Below, one piece after another: positions 18,493-28,882 of a stretch of 64,000 bases of DNA. The notes beneath the pieces were generated by a model, which worked only from the letters and a program-made list of their open reading frames with translations, had not been told where the DNA came from and made no database searches. The position numbers and the translations under genes are program-made. The stretch covers positions 62,001-126,000 of the forward strand of contig NZ_JXRR01000014.1 of the NCBI RefSeq assembly GCF_000829515.1, in the 5' to 3' direction. Position 1 is the stretch's first letter. Each line of letters begins with the position of its first letter. This stretch comes from Jeotgalibacillus campisalis (GTDB lineage: Bacteria; Bacillota; Bacilli; Bacillales; Jeotgalibacillaceae).

Positions 18493-19439
18493 TGAGTGAA
18501 AAATTACTGGAAATCAAAAATTTAAAACTATATTTCAATAAGGGTAAGAAAAATGAAGTGCGTGCGGTAAATGATATCAGCTTTGATATTTATAAAGGTG
18601 AAACATTAGGGTTAGTGGGTGAGTCCGGCTGTGGAAAATCTACTACCGGACGTACGATCATCCGGCTTTATAATGCAACGGATGGTGAAGTTCTTTATAA
18701 GGGTGAAAATGTTCACGATACAAAAAATAAATCAAAAACATTAGAATTTAACAGAACGATGCAAATGATTTTTCAGGATCCATACGCATCTCTTAACCCT
18801 CGAATGAAAGTCAATGATATCATTGCTGAAGGAATAGATCTTCATGGTTTGGCCAAAACAAAGGAAGAACGTTCTAAAATGGTTTTTGATCTATTAGAAA
18901 CAGTAGGTTTAAATAGAGACCATGCAGGACGTTATCCACATGAATTTTCAGGAGGTCAGCGTCAGAGGATTGGGATTGCCCGTGCACTGGCTGTAGATCC
19001 TGAGTTCATCATCGCCGATGAACCTATCTCTGCCTTGGATGTATCCATTCAGGCACAAGTAGTAAATTTACTGAAAAAACTTCAGCGTGAAAAAGGATTA
19101 ACATTCCTTTTTATTGCACATGACCTTTCGATGGTCAAATATATTAGTGACCGTATTGGTGTTATGTACTACGGCCGCCTGGTTGAACTTACGACAAGTG
19201 ATGAATTATACAGAAACCCTCTTCATCCTTATACAAAATCGTTGCTCTCGTCCATCCCGTTTCCAGATCCTGAACATGAACGGAGTCGTGTAAGGGTAGC
19301 ATATGATCCTGATGACCATAGCTACGGAGAAAATGACGAAGTTAAAATGAGAGAAATAACTCCAGGACATTTTGTTTTATGCTCTGAAAAAGAATTTAAC
19401 GAAATGGTCAACAGTTCAAAAGCTACAAACCAATTTTAA
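18492..19439 (+). CDS. oppF: Oligopeptide ABC transporter ATP-binding protein OppF
   Basis: Second ATPase of Opp, 315 residues: Walker A GESGCGKS near residue 45, signature FSGGQ, Walker B FIIADEP. Its C-terminal extension is short and keeps one Cys (VLCSEKE) instead of the four seen in AppF. Last gene of oppABCDF, ending before a strong terminator. Confidence 0.9.
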   Translation: MSEKLLEIKNLKLYFNKGKKNEVRAVNDISFDIYKGETLGLVGESGCGKSTTGRTIIRLYNATDGEVLYKGENVHDTKNKSKTLEFNRTMQMIFQDPYASLNPRMKVNDIIAEGIDLHGLAKTKEERSKMVFDLLETVGLNRDHAGRYPHEFSGGQRQRIGIARALAVDPEFIIADEPISALDVSIQAQVVNLLKKLQREKGLTFLFIAHDLSMVKYISDRIGVMYYGRLVELTTSDELYRNPLHPYTKSLLSSIPFPDPEHERSRVRVAYDPDDHSYGENDEVKMREITPGHFVLCSEKEFNEMVNSSKATNQF

Positions 19440-19446
19440 CTATAAC

Positions 19447-19484
19447 AAAACGAGAAGCTTCCAGTAGGGAGCTTCTCGTTTTTA
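19447..19484 (+). terminator. opp operon terminator
   Basis: ACGAGAAGCT pairs with AGCTTCTCGT across a short loop (19450-19479), followed by TTTTT. Confidence 0.92.
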
Positions 19485-19542
19485 TGTGCAAATTTTTTTA
19501 TATGATTCATACAGTAGGAAGAAGGAGAGCAGAGGTGAGTTG

Positions 19543-19752
19543 ATGATCAGGTTTTCTGTCTATATAGCAGGGTTTTTCATGTTGTGTTTAGGAACCATTC
19601 ATGGTGCTGTCTTTTTAAACCTAATTCCTTCAGGATTTACTGTGGGCGAATATATCTTATTCATGCTCAAGCACACTGAAACGTATGGAATTCCTCTGGG
19701 TGCGCTATTAATTCAACTTTCTGCAACCAAACGGAAAAAGCCGGCTGTTTGA
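19543..19752 (+). CDS. Small two-segment membrane protein, unknown
   Basis: 69 residues from ATG 19543 (AGAGGTGA a few bases upstream). Two hydrophobic stretches (about 3-25 and 35-60) and a very basic end (KRKKPAV). I do not recognise it. In B. subtilis a short gene (yjbB) occurs near this place after oppF, but it is larger, and I would not equate them. The 3' end of the reading frame is part of a GC-rich hairpin (19739-19763), which suggests a short independent transcript. Confidence 0.5.
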   Translation: MIRFSVYIAGFFMLCLGTIHGAVFLNLIPSGFTVGEYILFMLKHTETYGIPLGALLIQLSATKRKKPAV

Positions 19753-19775
19753 ACAGGCCGGCTAAATTATTTTTA
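19738..19775 (+). terminator. Terminator overlapping the end of the small membrane gene
   Basis: AGCCGGC and GCCGGCT arms (19739-19763) enclose TGTTTGAACAG, itself able to pair. The tail is AAATTATTTTTA, so the T-run is interrupted. Confidence 0.6.
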
Positions 19776-19821
19776 TGCTATGTTTGTATAATTAGTAGCA
19801 AGAAAATCAGGCGCAGAGGAG

Positions 19822-21110
<1,289 letters not shown>

Positions 21111-21327
21111 TAGTTAGCCATAATTATATAGCATGTTTTCATGAAGAAGCAAGCAAAAGATTATAGGAGCAGAGCTGACAAACGGATAATCAAATTGGAT
21201 GAATTGTGTCGGCTAACAAGAATTTTAAATAAATAGTCCATTCTGCATTTCAATTGATTCCATAACTTGTTAGAATAAAGAAGTACATATGTTGTACGGA
21301 AATCAGAATTAGTGGGAGAGATACATA

Positions 21328-22530
21328 GTGACACTGAAACACGTAGTTGCATCAGTTGGTGTAGTAGCTTTACTGACTCCGGCATTTATAAGCTCAGTTC
21401 AGGCAGAGGAAAGTGCGAAAGGCTCAGAGCATCATCACCGGGAGTTAGTACAGACCATAAAGGAATTTCCCGATTCCATGCCGAGATTTGTTTATGATTC
21501 AGGTCTATCATTTGAATACCCTGACGCAGTAAGAGGTATTTATGTAACCGGTCATTCCGCAGGAGGAGAAAGATTTAACACGTTAGTAGATCTGATGAAT
21601 ACCACGGATCTAAATGCCATGGTAATCGATATTAAAGATGACTTTGGGAATCTTACGTACAAGCCGGAAGATGGTTCACCATTTTCTGATATTGGAAACA
21701 CGTACATAAAAGATCCGAGAGAAATGCTGGAAGTTCTGGAAGAGAATGAAATCTATCCAATTGCCAGAGTAGTTGTTTTTAAGGATAGTGTATTAGCAGA
21801 AAAAAGACCTGAGCTTTCCTTTAAGGAAAACGGCGCGGTCTGGGCAAATGGAAGAGGAGAATCTTTCGTAAACCCATTTTTGAAAGAAGTTTGGGATTAT
21901 AATGTGCAGATAGCGATTGAGGCAGCTAAAATGGGATTCAAGGAAATTCAATTTGACTATGTCCGATTTCCTGAGGGGTTTGAAACACGCGATGATTCAT
22001 TAGAGTATGACCTTGGTGAATACGCTAAAAACTCTGAAGATGGAATCAATTACCGCGTGGATGCTGTATCTGATTTTGTTGAATATGCATCAGAGCAATT
22101 AAAGCCATATGATGTGGACGTTTCGGTGGATATTTTTGGTTATGCAGCAACCCTTGAAGAAGCACCTGGAATTGGGCAGAACTTTAATCGTATTTCTGAG
22201 CATGTGGACGTTATTTCTTCAATGATTTATCCAAGTCACTGGACTCCTTATTTTGGAATTGATAAGCCGGATCTTGAGCCATATAATCTTATTAATGAGT
22301 ATTCAAAAGTAGAAAATGAAAAGCTTGCCGAATTGGATGAACGTCCAATTTCAAGACCATGGATTCAGGATTTCACTGCTTCTTACCTAGGAGCCGGTAA
22401 TTACATGGTTTATGGTGCAGCTGAAGTGCAAGCGCAAATCCAAGCTTTGTATGATAACGATATTAATGAATTTCTTCTTTGGAATGCAGGAAATACCTAT
22501 ACAGAAGGTGTAGACTATTTGCCTGAATAA
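21328..22530 (+). CDS. Secreted glycoside-hydrolase-like protein (DUF4015)
   Basis: 400 residues from GTG 21328, eight bases after GGGAGAG. The N-terminus is a Sec signal peptide (hydrophobic core, cleavage plausible after VQA near residue 26). The mature part begins with an acidic and His-rich stretch, then a TIM-barrel-like domain with the family landmarks VRGIYVTGHSA, MVIDIKDDFG, IARVVVFKD, EIQFDYVRFPEG and SVDIFGYA. These fit the DUF4015 'putative glycoside hydrolase' family, distantly related to GH13-like barrels. The conserved acidic residues in FDYVRFPE are candidates for catalysis. Substrate unknown, probably an envelope or environmental polysaccharide. Monocistronic as far as I can see. 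Confidence 0.75.
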   Translation: MTLKHVVASVGVVALLTPAFISSVQAEESAKGSEHHHRELVQTIKEFPDSMPRFVYDSGLSFEYPDAVRGIYVTGHSAGGERFNTLVDLMNTTDLNAMVIDIKDDFGNLTYKPEDGSPFSDIGNTYIKDPREMLEVLEENEIYPIARVVVFKDSVLAEKRPELSFKENGAVWANGRGESFVNPFLKEVWDYNVQIAIEAAKMGFKEIQFDYVRFPEGFETRDDSLEYDLGEYAKNSEDGINYRVDAVSDFVEYASEQLKPYDVDVSVDIFGYAATLEEAPGIGQNFNRISEHVDVISSMIYPSHWTPYFGIDKPDLEPYNLINEYSKVENEKLAELDERPISRPWIQDFTASYLGAGNYMVYGAAEVQAQIQALYDNDINEFLLWNAGNTYTEGVDYLPE

Positions 22531-22623
22531 TTAGGAGAGATAGTAATGGCACGACGAGGTTCGGGACATTACTGAACAAAAAAATAAGACAGTTTATATT
22601 ATTCATATGAGGTGAGCACAATG

Positions 22624-22778
22624 GAAGGCGTCGACTCAGGCAGGATTTGAAGGTTGCGAGAACTCCGCAAGGCAAAGCCTGAGGAGAGCTCAACCATCCG
22701 GTCCCTGATGAATACGACTGCCTGAAGCGAAGTGAACCGGTTTAAGAGCTTGAGACAAATTTGTCCCAGGCTCTTATT
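22624..22778 (+). repeat. Dispersed intergenic repeat, copy 1
   Basis: About 155 bases, GC-richer than the flanks and with no credible reading frame. It aligns over its full length with copy 2 at 37330-37485: 18 identical bases (AAGGCAAAGCCTGAGGAG) at 22669-22686, then GAAGCGAAG...GAACCGG..TTAA. It ends in a hairpin (22744-22775) with a T-rich tail. It fills most of the 372-base gap between the DUF4015 gene and yjbC. Confidence 0.8.
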
Positions 22779-22902
22779 GTTTAGATCCATATGTAAAGGG
22801 TATGTACATGGAGATAAGTAAAATCTATCTACATAATCCCCTGAAAACCTCACACACTATACCATCTTGAATTCTGCAAGAAACTAAAAAAGGAGAATGA
22901 TT

Positions 22903-23475
22903 ATGCATTGGTATGAAAAACTAAATGAGTACTTTCCGGTACAGGAAATGAAATCGAAAGAGCATATGGAAGCTCTTTTAAAAGACCGCAATGATATTTA
23001 CCATAAAGACGAAGGTCCAAAGCATGTATTAATGTATGTGGAAACGGATACATTTACGTTCATTGATTATCTTTTTGTATCAAAAGATGCAAGAGGAGAA
23101 GGCTTAGGCCACAAGCTGATACAGAAATTAAAAGATAAAAATAAGCCGATTATCCTTGAAGTGGAACCTGTCGATTATGAGGACACAGATACTGAGAAAC
23201 GTCTTCGTTTTTATAAAAGAGAGGGATTTGAACACGCGACTTCCATAGGGTATAAAAGAAGATCGCTTGCTACAAAAGAGATTAATCCTATGGAAATTTT
23301 ATATTGGTCTCCCGGACATGAAAGTGAAGAATTAATATTTAATGCAATGAAAAAAACTTACGAAATGATTCATACGTATAAAGACAATAAATTTTACGGT
23401 GAAAAATATGAACCAGTGGACAATGTGTTAAAGCTCGATGATAAAAATGACCGAAATGTATTGGACGGACTTTAG
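22903..23475 (+). CDS. yjbC: GNAT-family N-acetyltransferase YjbC
   Basis: 190 residues from ATG 22903, seven bases after AGGAG (an ATG at 22897 is too close to it). The N-terminal half is a GNAT domain: FIDYLFVSKDARGEGLGHKLI is strand beta4 plus the acetyl-CoA pyrophosphate loop (RGEGLG). The C-terminal part (about 125-190) is acidic and charged. In B. subtilis yjbC precedes spx and the pair can be co-transcribed; both are linked to salt, ethanol and other stress. Here 282 bp with their own promoter-like elements separate the two. Substrate of the acetyltransferase is not known. Confidence 0.8.
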   Translation: MHWYEKLNEYFPVQEMKSKEHMEALLKDRNDIYHKDEGPKHVLMYVETDTFTFIDYLFVSKDARGEGLGHKLIQKLKDKNKPIILEVEPVDYEDTDTEKRLRFYKREGFEHATSIGYKRRSLATKEINPMEILYWSPGHESEELIFNAMKKTYEMIHTYKDNKFYGEKYEPVDNVLKLDDKNDRNVLDGL

Positions 23476-23539
23476 TATTTTCAATCAGATACTCTAAATG
23501 AGAATCAATTTGATAAAATTTTTTAAAGTTAGTTTATTC

Positions 23540-23668
23540 TTGACAAAGTAGGGAATAGTATATTTAGTACTCAATGTTATTATTCATAACCTTTTAAAGT
23601 CATGAATATGACAATTTCGTTAAAACTCTATTCATCCTTGTACAAATGCTGTATAATAAACATATAAT
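23540..23668 (+). promoter_or_regulatory. spx upstream control region
   Basis: Contains a TTGACA at 23540-23545 followed by weak -10 candidates, and two TATAAT hexamers at 23652-23657 and 23663-23668 (TTGTAC at 23638-23643 is a possible -35 for the second). An inverted repeat GTTAT-TATTC-ATAAC at 23576-23590 lies between them. B. subtilis spx has several promoters with PerR and YodB sites; the inverted repeat is a candidate operator, but I cannot assign it to a regulator. Confidence 0.45.
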
Positions 23669-23757
23669 ATCTTTTTAAAACAATTTTAATTTAGCTGTTT
23701 TAAATAAAGATGTTACCTAAAACAATCTTTTACTATATAAGGGAGTGTGAATGGTTC

Positions 23758-24153
23758 ATGGTAACTTTGTTCACGTCACCTAGCTGCACATCATGTAGAA
23801 AAGCCAAGGCTTGGTTAGAAGAGCATGACATTCCATATACGGAAAGAAATATTTTTTCTGAACCACTCAGTATTGAAGAAATTAAAGAGGTTCTTCGAAT
23901 GACGGAAGATGGTACAGATGAAATTATTTCAACCAGATCTAAGATTTTTCAAAAACTTGATGTGGATCTAGATTCATTACCTCTTCAAGATTTATTTGAG
24001 TTAATTCAAGAAAACCCTGGTCTATTAAGACGTCCGATTATTATGGATGAAAAAAGACTCCAGGTTGGGTATAATGAAGACGAAATTCGTCGTTTCTTAC
24101 CACGTAAAGTACGTACGTATCAGCTTCTTGAAGCTCAAAAAATGGTAAATTAA
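23758..24153 (+). CDS. spx: Redox-responsive transcription regulator Spx
   Basis: ArsC-like regulator that binds the RNA polymerase alpha C-terminal domain and redirects transcription during thiol stress. 131 residues, the exact family length, from ATG 23758. The redox switch is visible as Cys10-Thr-Ser-Cys13. The RPII segment near residue 92 and the C-terminal tail used for ClpXP recognition are conserved. The ribosome site is GGGAGTG. Its proteolytic adaptor SpxH is encoded about 5 kb downstream on the other strand, and MecA follows directly. Confidence 0.96.
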   Translation: MVTLFTSPSCTSCRKAKAWLEEHDIPYTERNIFSEPLSIEEIKEVLRMTEDGTDEIISTRSKIFQKLDVDLDSLPLQDLFELIQENPGLLRRPIIMDEKRLQVGYNEDEIRRFLPRKVRTYQLLEAQKMVN

Positions 24154-24164
24154 TGTTAACTGAT

Positions 24165-24207
24165 AAAAAAGACTTGTCCTGGGATGTACAGGGATAAGTC
24201 TTTTTTC
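24165..24207 (+). terminator. spx terminator
   Basis: A-run, GACTT-TCC paired with GGA-AAGTC, then TTTTTT. The remaining 24208-24530 (about 320 bases) is AT-rich; I see no reading frame with a ribosome site in it and no certain promoter, though mecA must start there. Confidence 0.85.
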
Positions 24208-24537
24208 ACGACTTCTTTCTGTTTAACTAATATTTTGTAATAAAAACGGGTGCCGCTGGATTTGAAGGAGTTACATTAAAGAGGGATCGAGTCCTTATTT
24301 TTAAATGTATTTATTGCTAGCCGCATTGCTTGAATTTAGCGGCTGAATAGTCTACACTCTAGGAACAATAGGTTCTTACATCATGTTTTAATAAATGGAC
24401 TGAATATGATTTCCCTTTAAGGTCTATTTATCATACAATAATATAGAAAGATCACCCTATCGTTTAAAAGTTGCGAATCAGACCTAGATTAAGGGGGGAT
24501 TCCCTTCATCCAACATACAGGAAGGGAGAGTTAAATG

Positions 24538-25191
24538 ATGGAAATAGAACGCATTAATGATCACACAGTTAAGTTTTACATTTCTTATGGCGATATTGAA
24601 GATAGAGGATTTGATCGCGAAGAAATCTGGTACAATCGAGATAAAAGTGAAGAACTCTTCTGGGAAATGATGGATGAAGTGCATCAAGAGGAAGATTTTG
24701 CAATTGAAGGTCCTCTATGGATACAAGTTCAGGCACTTGAAAAAGGGCTCGAGATCCTGGTAACGAAAGCGCAGGTAACAAAAGACGGGCAGCGCTTTGA
24801 ATTGCCTATTCCGGAAGACAAACAAAAAGATGGTTCTGTAAGCGATCAAATTGAAGAATATTTAGAAGAGCATTTCGACATGGATGATAATGAAGATGAT
24901 GATATCCTTGATTTTACAATGAAATTTAAAGATTTTGAAGATCTGATTTCATTATCTAAGCGCTTTGACCACGAACAGTTAATTACAAAATTATATACAT
25001 TCGAAAATGTATATTATTTATTCGTTGAGTTTGAAGAAGATTTCTTTGAAGAAAATGATATTGAAAATATTCTCAGCCTCTTGTTGGAGTATGGGGTAGA
25101 AACCCAACTTACTGTTCACCGTCTTGAAGAGTATGGGAAAGTTGTAATGAACGAAAAAGTCTTTACAAATGTTCGAAAATACTTTTTATAA
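24538..25191 (+). CDS. mecA: Adaptor protein MecA
   Basis: ClpCP adaptor that delivers ComK and other substrates for degradation and activates ClpC oligomerisation, so holding back competence. 217 residues. N-terminal substrate-binding domain (MEIERINDHTVKFYISYGDI onward), an acidic linker around 100-125 (runs of Asp and Glu), and a C-terminal ClpC-binding domain of about 90 residues. Two adjacent ATG codons exist; I use the second, which matches known MecA N-termini. Note that clpB, not clpC, is in this window. Followed by a terminator and coiA, another competence gene. Confidence 0.94.
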   Translation: MEIERINDHTVKFYISYGDIEDRGFDREEIWYNRDKSEELFWEMMDEVHQEEDFAIEGPLWIQVQALEKGLEILVTKAQVTKDGQRFELPIPEDKQKDGSVSDQIEEYLEEHFDMDDNEDDDILDFTMKFKDFEDLISLSKRFDHEQLITKLYTFENVYYLFVEFEEDFFEENDIENILSLLLEYGVETQLTVHRLEEYGKVVMNEKVFTNVRKYFL

Positions 25192-25196
25192 CTAGT

Positions 25197-25232
25197 GGCC
25201 CTTTAGGACAATGTCTTAGAGGGTTTTTTTGT
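25197..25232 (+). terminator. mecA terminator
   Basis: CCCTTTAGGAC and GTCTTAGAGGG arms with a short loop, followed by seven T. Confidence 0.85.
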
Positions 25233-25275
25233 TGGCTATACCGTATAATATGAGTATAAAGCAGGAGGTGGTGTT

Positions 25276-26487
25276 TTGTTAATTGCAAGAAATCAATCGG
25301 GTCAATTATTATTTTTAGATGGGAGCAGCAGTAAAGATGAGTTAAGAAAGCTGAGAAATCGTCCGTACTTTTGCCTTCAATGCTCAGAAAAAGTAATAAT
25401 GAAAGTAGGAGATGTAAAAATTCCTCATTTTTCACATCAGTCGACTAAAGTGTGTAGGGGATTTAGCGAGCCTGAATCACCTGAACATATAGAAGCAAAA
25501 TTACAACTTTACAATTGGCTGCGGAAGTCATCAATAGAAGCAGAAATCGAAAAAATTTACCCCAAATTTAAGCAGCGGGCGGATATCGGTGTTCGATTTC
25601 TTAACAAGGAATACGCAATTGAATTTCAGCGTTCGAGAATTTCACTTGCACAGTTCGCTAAAAGAACAACAGAGTACACAGTAAATGATATTGTTCCAGT
25701 ATGGCTACTATCTTATGATGTGCTAAGCAAACCAGTAAGAAATAAAATCTCCTTTTCTGCATTCCACCAGCAATTTATTCGTTACTCTCCCTTCCTCAAA
25801 CAGTTTTATCTCCTGTCCTATGATCATGTACAACAGTCTTTTCGCACGTTTAATAATCTGCTTCCCCTGACTAAATCCACATTTTTATTCTCTGGTTTCT
25901 CTCACTCCTTAGAAAAAATTCAGTTCCCGAATTTTCCTCTTCAGCCATACATTTATTCTTCAAAAGATTTAAAAGCACATCAAGACCATAGGAGCAGTTG
26001 GCTGGAAACAAGATTAGCTCATGGCAGGGGCTGCATGGATGAACTATTGAACACGTTTTATCAACAGAGAGTAAACCTCCAGTTAATTCCCCCTTGGGTA
26101 GGCATTCCTGTCAGACATTCTGTTTTTATTAAAGAGCCTGATCCTGAGTGGCAGGCATATTTATATCTTTTATTCTTAAATGATACAATTAATTCGGATC
26201 CCTTGTCAGTGGATTTCATTTTTAAAAAAATGAAAGAATATGTCGATCGTACACATCTGAATATGCGTTTTATTCATCCGTATCAATTGGATGGGTTAGA
26301 AACAGTTGTCACGGATTATTTGTATATGCTTGAAAAAATCGGTGTAATTGTAAAAAATCAAAATGGGTTCATACTATCTTTAGGGCACCCATTTGCTGTG
26401 ATAAAACATGTTTCTGATATGAATGAAATGAAAGCTCAATTTTGGAGGAAGTATCAGGGCATTATTTTAGAGTCACTAAATAAATAG
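25276..26487 (+). CDS. coiA: Competence protein CoiA
   Basis: ComK-induced protein needed for efficient recombination of incoming DNA in transformation. 403 residues from TTG 25276 behind a consensus AGGAGGTGGT. A Cys pair near the N-terminus (FCLQCSEKV) may bind metal. A nuclease-like core follows: EHIEAKLQLYNWL, then Lys/Phe-rich RADIGVRF and AIEFQRS, resembling a PD-(D/E)xK fold (Asp in RADIG, Glu and Gln in EFQ). The C-terminal half is helical and aromatic-rich. Adjacent pepF is the usual neighbour in Bacilli and Streptococci. Confidence 0.92.
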   Translation: MLIARNQSGQLLFLDGSSSKDELRKLRNRPYFCLQCSEKVIMKVGDVKIPHFSHQSTKVCRGFSEPESPEHIEAKLQLYNWLRKSSIEAEIEKIYPKFKQRADIGVRFLNKEYAIEFQRSRISLAQFAKRTTEYTVNDIVPVWLLSYDVLSKPVRNKISFSAFHQQFIRYSPFLKQFYLLSYDHVQQSFRTFNNLLPLTKSTFLFSGFSHSLEKIQFPNFPLQPYIYSSKDLKAHQDHRSSWLETRLAHGRGCMDELLNTFYQQRVNLQLIPPWVGIPVRHSVFIKEPDPEWQAYLYLLFLNDTINSDPLSVDFIFKKMKEYVDRTHLNMRFIHPYQLDGLETVVTDYLYMLEKIGVIVKNQNGFILSLGHPFAVIKHVSDMNEMKAQFWRKYQGIILESLNK

Positions 26488-26562
26488 TCAGGAATAGTTG
26501 CAAGAATAGGATAAAAAAGAGAAAATAGGAAAGTATAGAATGATTAGAGGAGGAACTAGATA

Positions 26563-28386
26563 ATGGCAAACAGTGCTTCAGTTAAGAAGTTACAGGATCG
26601 AAGTCAGGTTAAGGAAGAAATGACCTGGAAATTGGAAGATATCTTTGCCTCGGATCAGGATTGGGATAAAGAATATAAAGCGTTGCAGGAAGAAGGTAAA
26701 AAAGCTAAAGAAGTACAGGGCACCCTCGGCGAAAGTGCAGATCATCTGTACAATGCCCTCCAATTACAAGATAAAATAATGGAGAGGTTAGGCAGACTCT
26801 ATACATATTCGCATATGCGCTATGACCAGGATACGACTAACTCCTTTTATCAGGGGCTTGATGACAGAGCAGGAAACCTTGCATCACAGATCAGCAGTTT
26901 ATTTTCATTTATGCTTCCTGAAATTCTTTCAATTCCAGAAGAAAAAATCACATTTTTCTTAGAAGAAAAAAAAGAACTGCAAGTATATAAACATGCACTT
27001 GAAGAAATTAATACTCAGCGGCCGCATGTTTTATCTGAAGGTCAAGAAGAGATTTTAGCTCAAGCCTCAGAGGTCTTGGGAACAGCAAGTAATACATTTA
27101 GTATGTTAAACAATGCCGATCTCGAGTTTCCGACAATTAAGGATGAAAACGGGGAAGAAGTACAAGTTACTCACGGAAGGTATATTAACTTTCTTGAAAG
27201 TGAGGATCCTCGTGTCAGGAGAGATGCATTTAAAGCGGTATACAGTACGTACGAAAAGTTCCGCAATACTTTTTCCACTACATTAAGCGGGCAAGTCAAA
27301 AAAGATAATTTTTCCGCCAGGGTGCGTCATTATGACTCTGCAAGACACGCCGCCCTTTCGGCCAACAGTATTCCCGAAGAGGTTTATGAGAACCTGGTCA
27401 CTACCGTTAATAAAAATCTTCCTCTTCTGCATCGTTACGTTCAACTGCGGAAAAAGGTACTAGGTCTTGATGAGCTTCATATGTATGATTTGTTTACTCC
27501 TCTGGTTAAAGATGTGAAAATGAAAGTGCCATATGAGGAAGCGAAAGAGTTAATGATTAAAGGACTTGCTCCATTAGGGGAAGAGTACAGAAAAGTCGTT
27601 GAAGAAGGCTTTGAAAATCGCTGGGTGGATGTGGAAGAAAACAAAGGAAAGCGCAGCGGGGCTTATTCTTCAGGCGCTTATGGTACGAATCCGTATATAC
27701 TGATGAACTGGCAGGATAATGTAAATAATTTGTTTACATTGGCTCACGAATTTGGCCACAGTGCTCACAGTTATTACTCTCGTGAAAATCAGCCCTACCC
27801 ATACAGCGGCTATTCTATTTTTGTAGCTGAAGTTGCATCTACCTGCAATGAAGCCTTATTAAATGATTATTTAATGAATACGATTGAAGATAATAAGAAG
27901 CGTCTATATATTCTTAATCACTTTCTTGAAGGCTTTAGAGGAACCGTTTTCCGTCAAACCATGTTTGCTGAGTTTGAACATTTGATACACCAAAAGGAGC
28001 AAAACGGAGAAGCACTTACAGCGGATAGTCTGACAGAAGAGTATTATGCATTGAATAAAAAATATTTCGGTGAAGAGATTATAGTCGATGAGGAAATCGG
28101 CTTGGAGTGGGCTAGAATTCCTCACTTCTACTACAATTATTATGTTTATCAATATGCAACCGGCTACAGTGCAGCAACAGCTTTAAGCAAGCTTATATTG
28201 GAAAAGGGACAGCCGGCTGTTGATGAGTACATCAATAAGTTTTTAAAAGCGGGAAGCTCTGATTATCCAATCGATGTACTGAAAAAAGCAGGTGTGGATA
28301 TGACGACCTCAGCCCCAATTGAAGAAGCATGCAAAGTGTTTGAAGAAAAGCTGAATGAAATGGAAGAGCTTTTAGCTCAACTATAG
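26563..28386 (+). CDS. pepF: Oligoendopeptidase F PepF
   Basis: Cytoplasmic zinc metallopeptidase of family M3B that cuts short oligopeptides. 607 residues. The zinc site is exact: His395-Glu396-Phe-Gly-His399 in LAHEFGHSAH, with the third ligand Glu expected in the following EVAST(C)NE segment. The ribosome site GAGGAGG is seven or eight bases before the ATG. In B. subtilis extra PepF copies interfere with sporulation, presumably by degrading signalling peptides. Placed after coiA, with 75 bp between, and terminated by a long hairpin. It is a plausible intracellular partner of the App and Opp importers. Confidence 0.95.
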   Translation: MANSASVKKLQDRSQVKEEMTWKLEDIFASDQDWDKEYKALQEEGKKAKEVQGTLGESADHLYNALQLQDKIMERLGRLYTYSHMRYDQDTTNSFYQGLDDRAGNLASQISSLFSFMLPEILSIPEEKITFFLEEKKELQVYKHALEEINTQRPHVLSEGQEEILAQASEVLGTASNTFSMLNNADLEFPTIKDENGEEVQVTHGRYINFLESEDPRVRRDAFKAVYSTYEKFRNTFSTTLSGQVKKDNFSARVRHYDSARHAALSANSIPEEVYENLVTTVNKNLPLLHRYVQLRKKVLGLDELHMYDLFTPLVKDVKMKVPYEEAKELMIKGLAPLGEEYRKVVEEGFENRWVDVEENKGKRSGAYSSGAYGTNPYILMNWQDNVNNLFTLAHEFGHSAHSYYSRENQPYPYSGYSIFVAEVASTCNEALLNDYLMNTIEDNKKRLYILNHFLEGFRGTVFRQTMFAEFEHLIHQKEQNGEALTADSLTEEYYALNKKYFGEEIIVDEEIGLEWARIPHFYYNYYVYQYATGYSAATALSKLILEKGQPAVDEYINKFLKAGSSDYPIDVLKKAGVDMTTSAPIEEACKVFEEKLNEMEELLAQL

Positions 28387-28493
28387 ACAAGGTCACTGAG
28401 AATATTAGCTTTATGCGGGCTGGAGGGCGAGCTCAGTTAGTCGAGCAGGCGCTTAACTTTCAATGAACCCATCTCTTTCCCGGCGAAATAAAT

Positions 28494-28540
28494 AAAGGAA
28501 AATGACTATATCCAAGGATATAGTCATTTTCCTTTTATTT
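28494..28540 (+). terminator. pepF terminator with 20-bp stem
   Basis: 28494-28513 pairs without mismatch with 28516-28535 (AAAGGAAAATG... / ...CATTTTCCTTT) around a two-base loop, with TTTATTTTT after. It lies about 110 bp after the pepF stop; the GC-richer stretch between (28410-28480) holds no recognisable gene. Confidence 0.85.
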
Positions 28541-28681
28541 TTATCTAAAAATGGGGAGTAAGTGGAGGGCGTTCAATGAAGTGAGTTCAAAAATCAGATG
28601 GAAAAACTTCAAAAAAATCCGCCTATAAACGTATTTCATTCTTTCTATATGTTAGTCATGACTTAAAATTCCTGCCGTCTT

Positions 28682-28882
28682 TTATCTCCCGCGTTTTGGA
28701 AAAGTTCTAGAGAAGCCGCGAAACCGATTTTTTGATGTGGCCCATATGATTGTCAAAAAAAGAACAATGAATAATATGATGGAGGAAAGGAAGAGGGGGA
28801 AGATCTCGAGCATCGCAAATAAGTGAAGTATAAAAGCTGCTACAACCAGGATAAACAATAGTAAGCCGATCCATTTTCTCAT
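28682..28882 (-). CDS. Small membrane protein, unknown
   Basis: 66 residues with two hydrophobic segments (about 4-24 and 27-48) separated by a Met-Leu-Glu-Ile turn, and a basic C-terminal tail (Lys, Arg, Phe). ATG at 28882 follows a strong AAGGGGGGAAA site. Between pepF and spxH B. subtilis has the small gene yizD, which I cannot confirm as the same. Nothing suggests a function. Confidence 0.55.
   Translation of the reverse strand: MRKWIGLLLFILVVAAFILHLFAMLEIFPLFLSSIILFIVLFLTIIWATSKNRFRGFSRTFPKRGR

Noticed and set aside
22531-22575. Nine-codon frame after a good ribosome site just downstream of the DUF4015 gene
   Set aside because: Too short and ends at once; no support beyond the ribosome-site match.
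28410-28480. GC-richer stretch after pepF, possibly a fourth repeat copy
   Set aside because: It lacks the AAGGCAAAGCC and GAAGCGAAG blocks, and I could not align it with the three copies.
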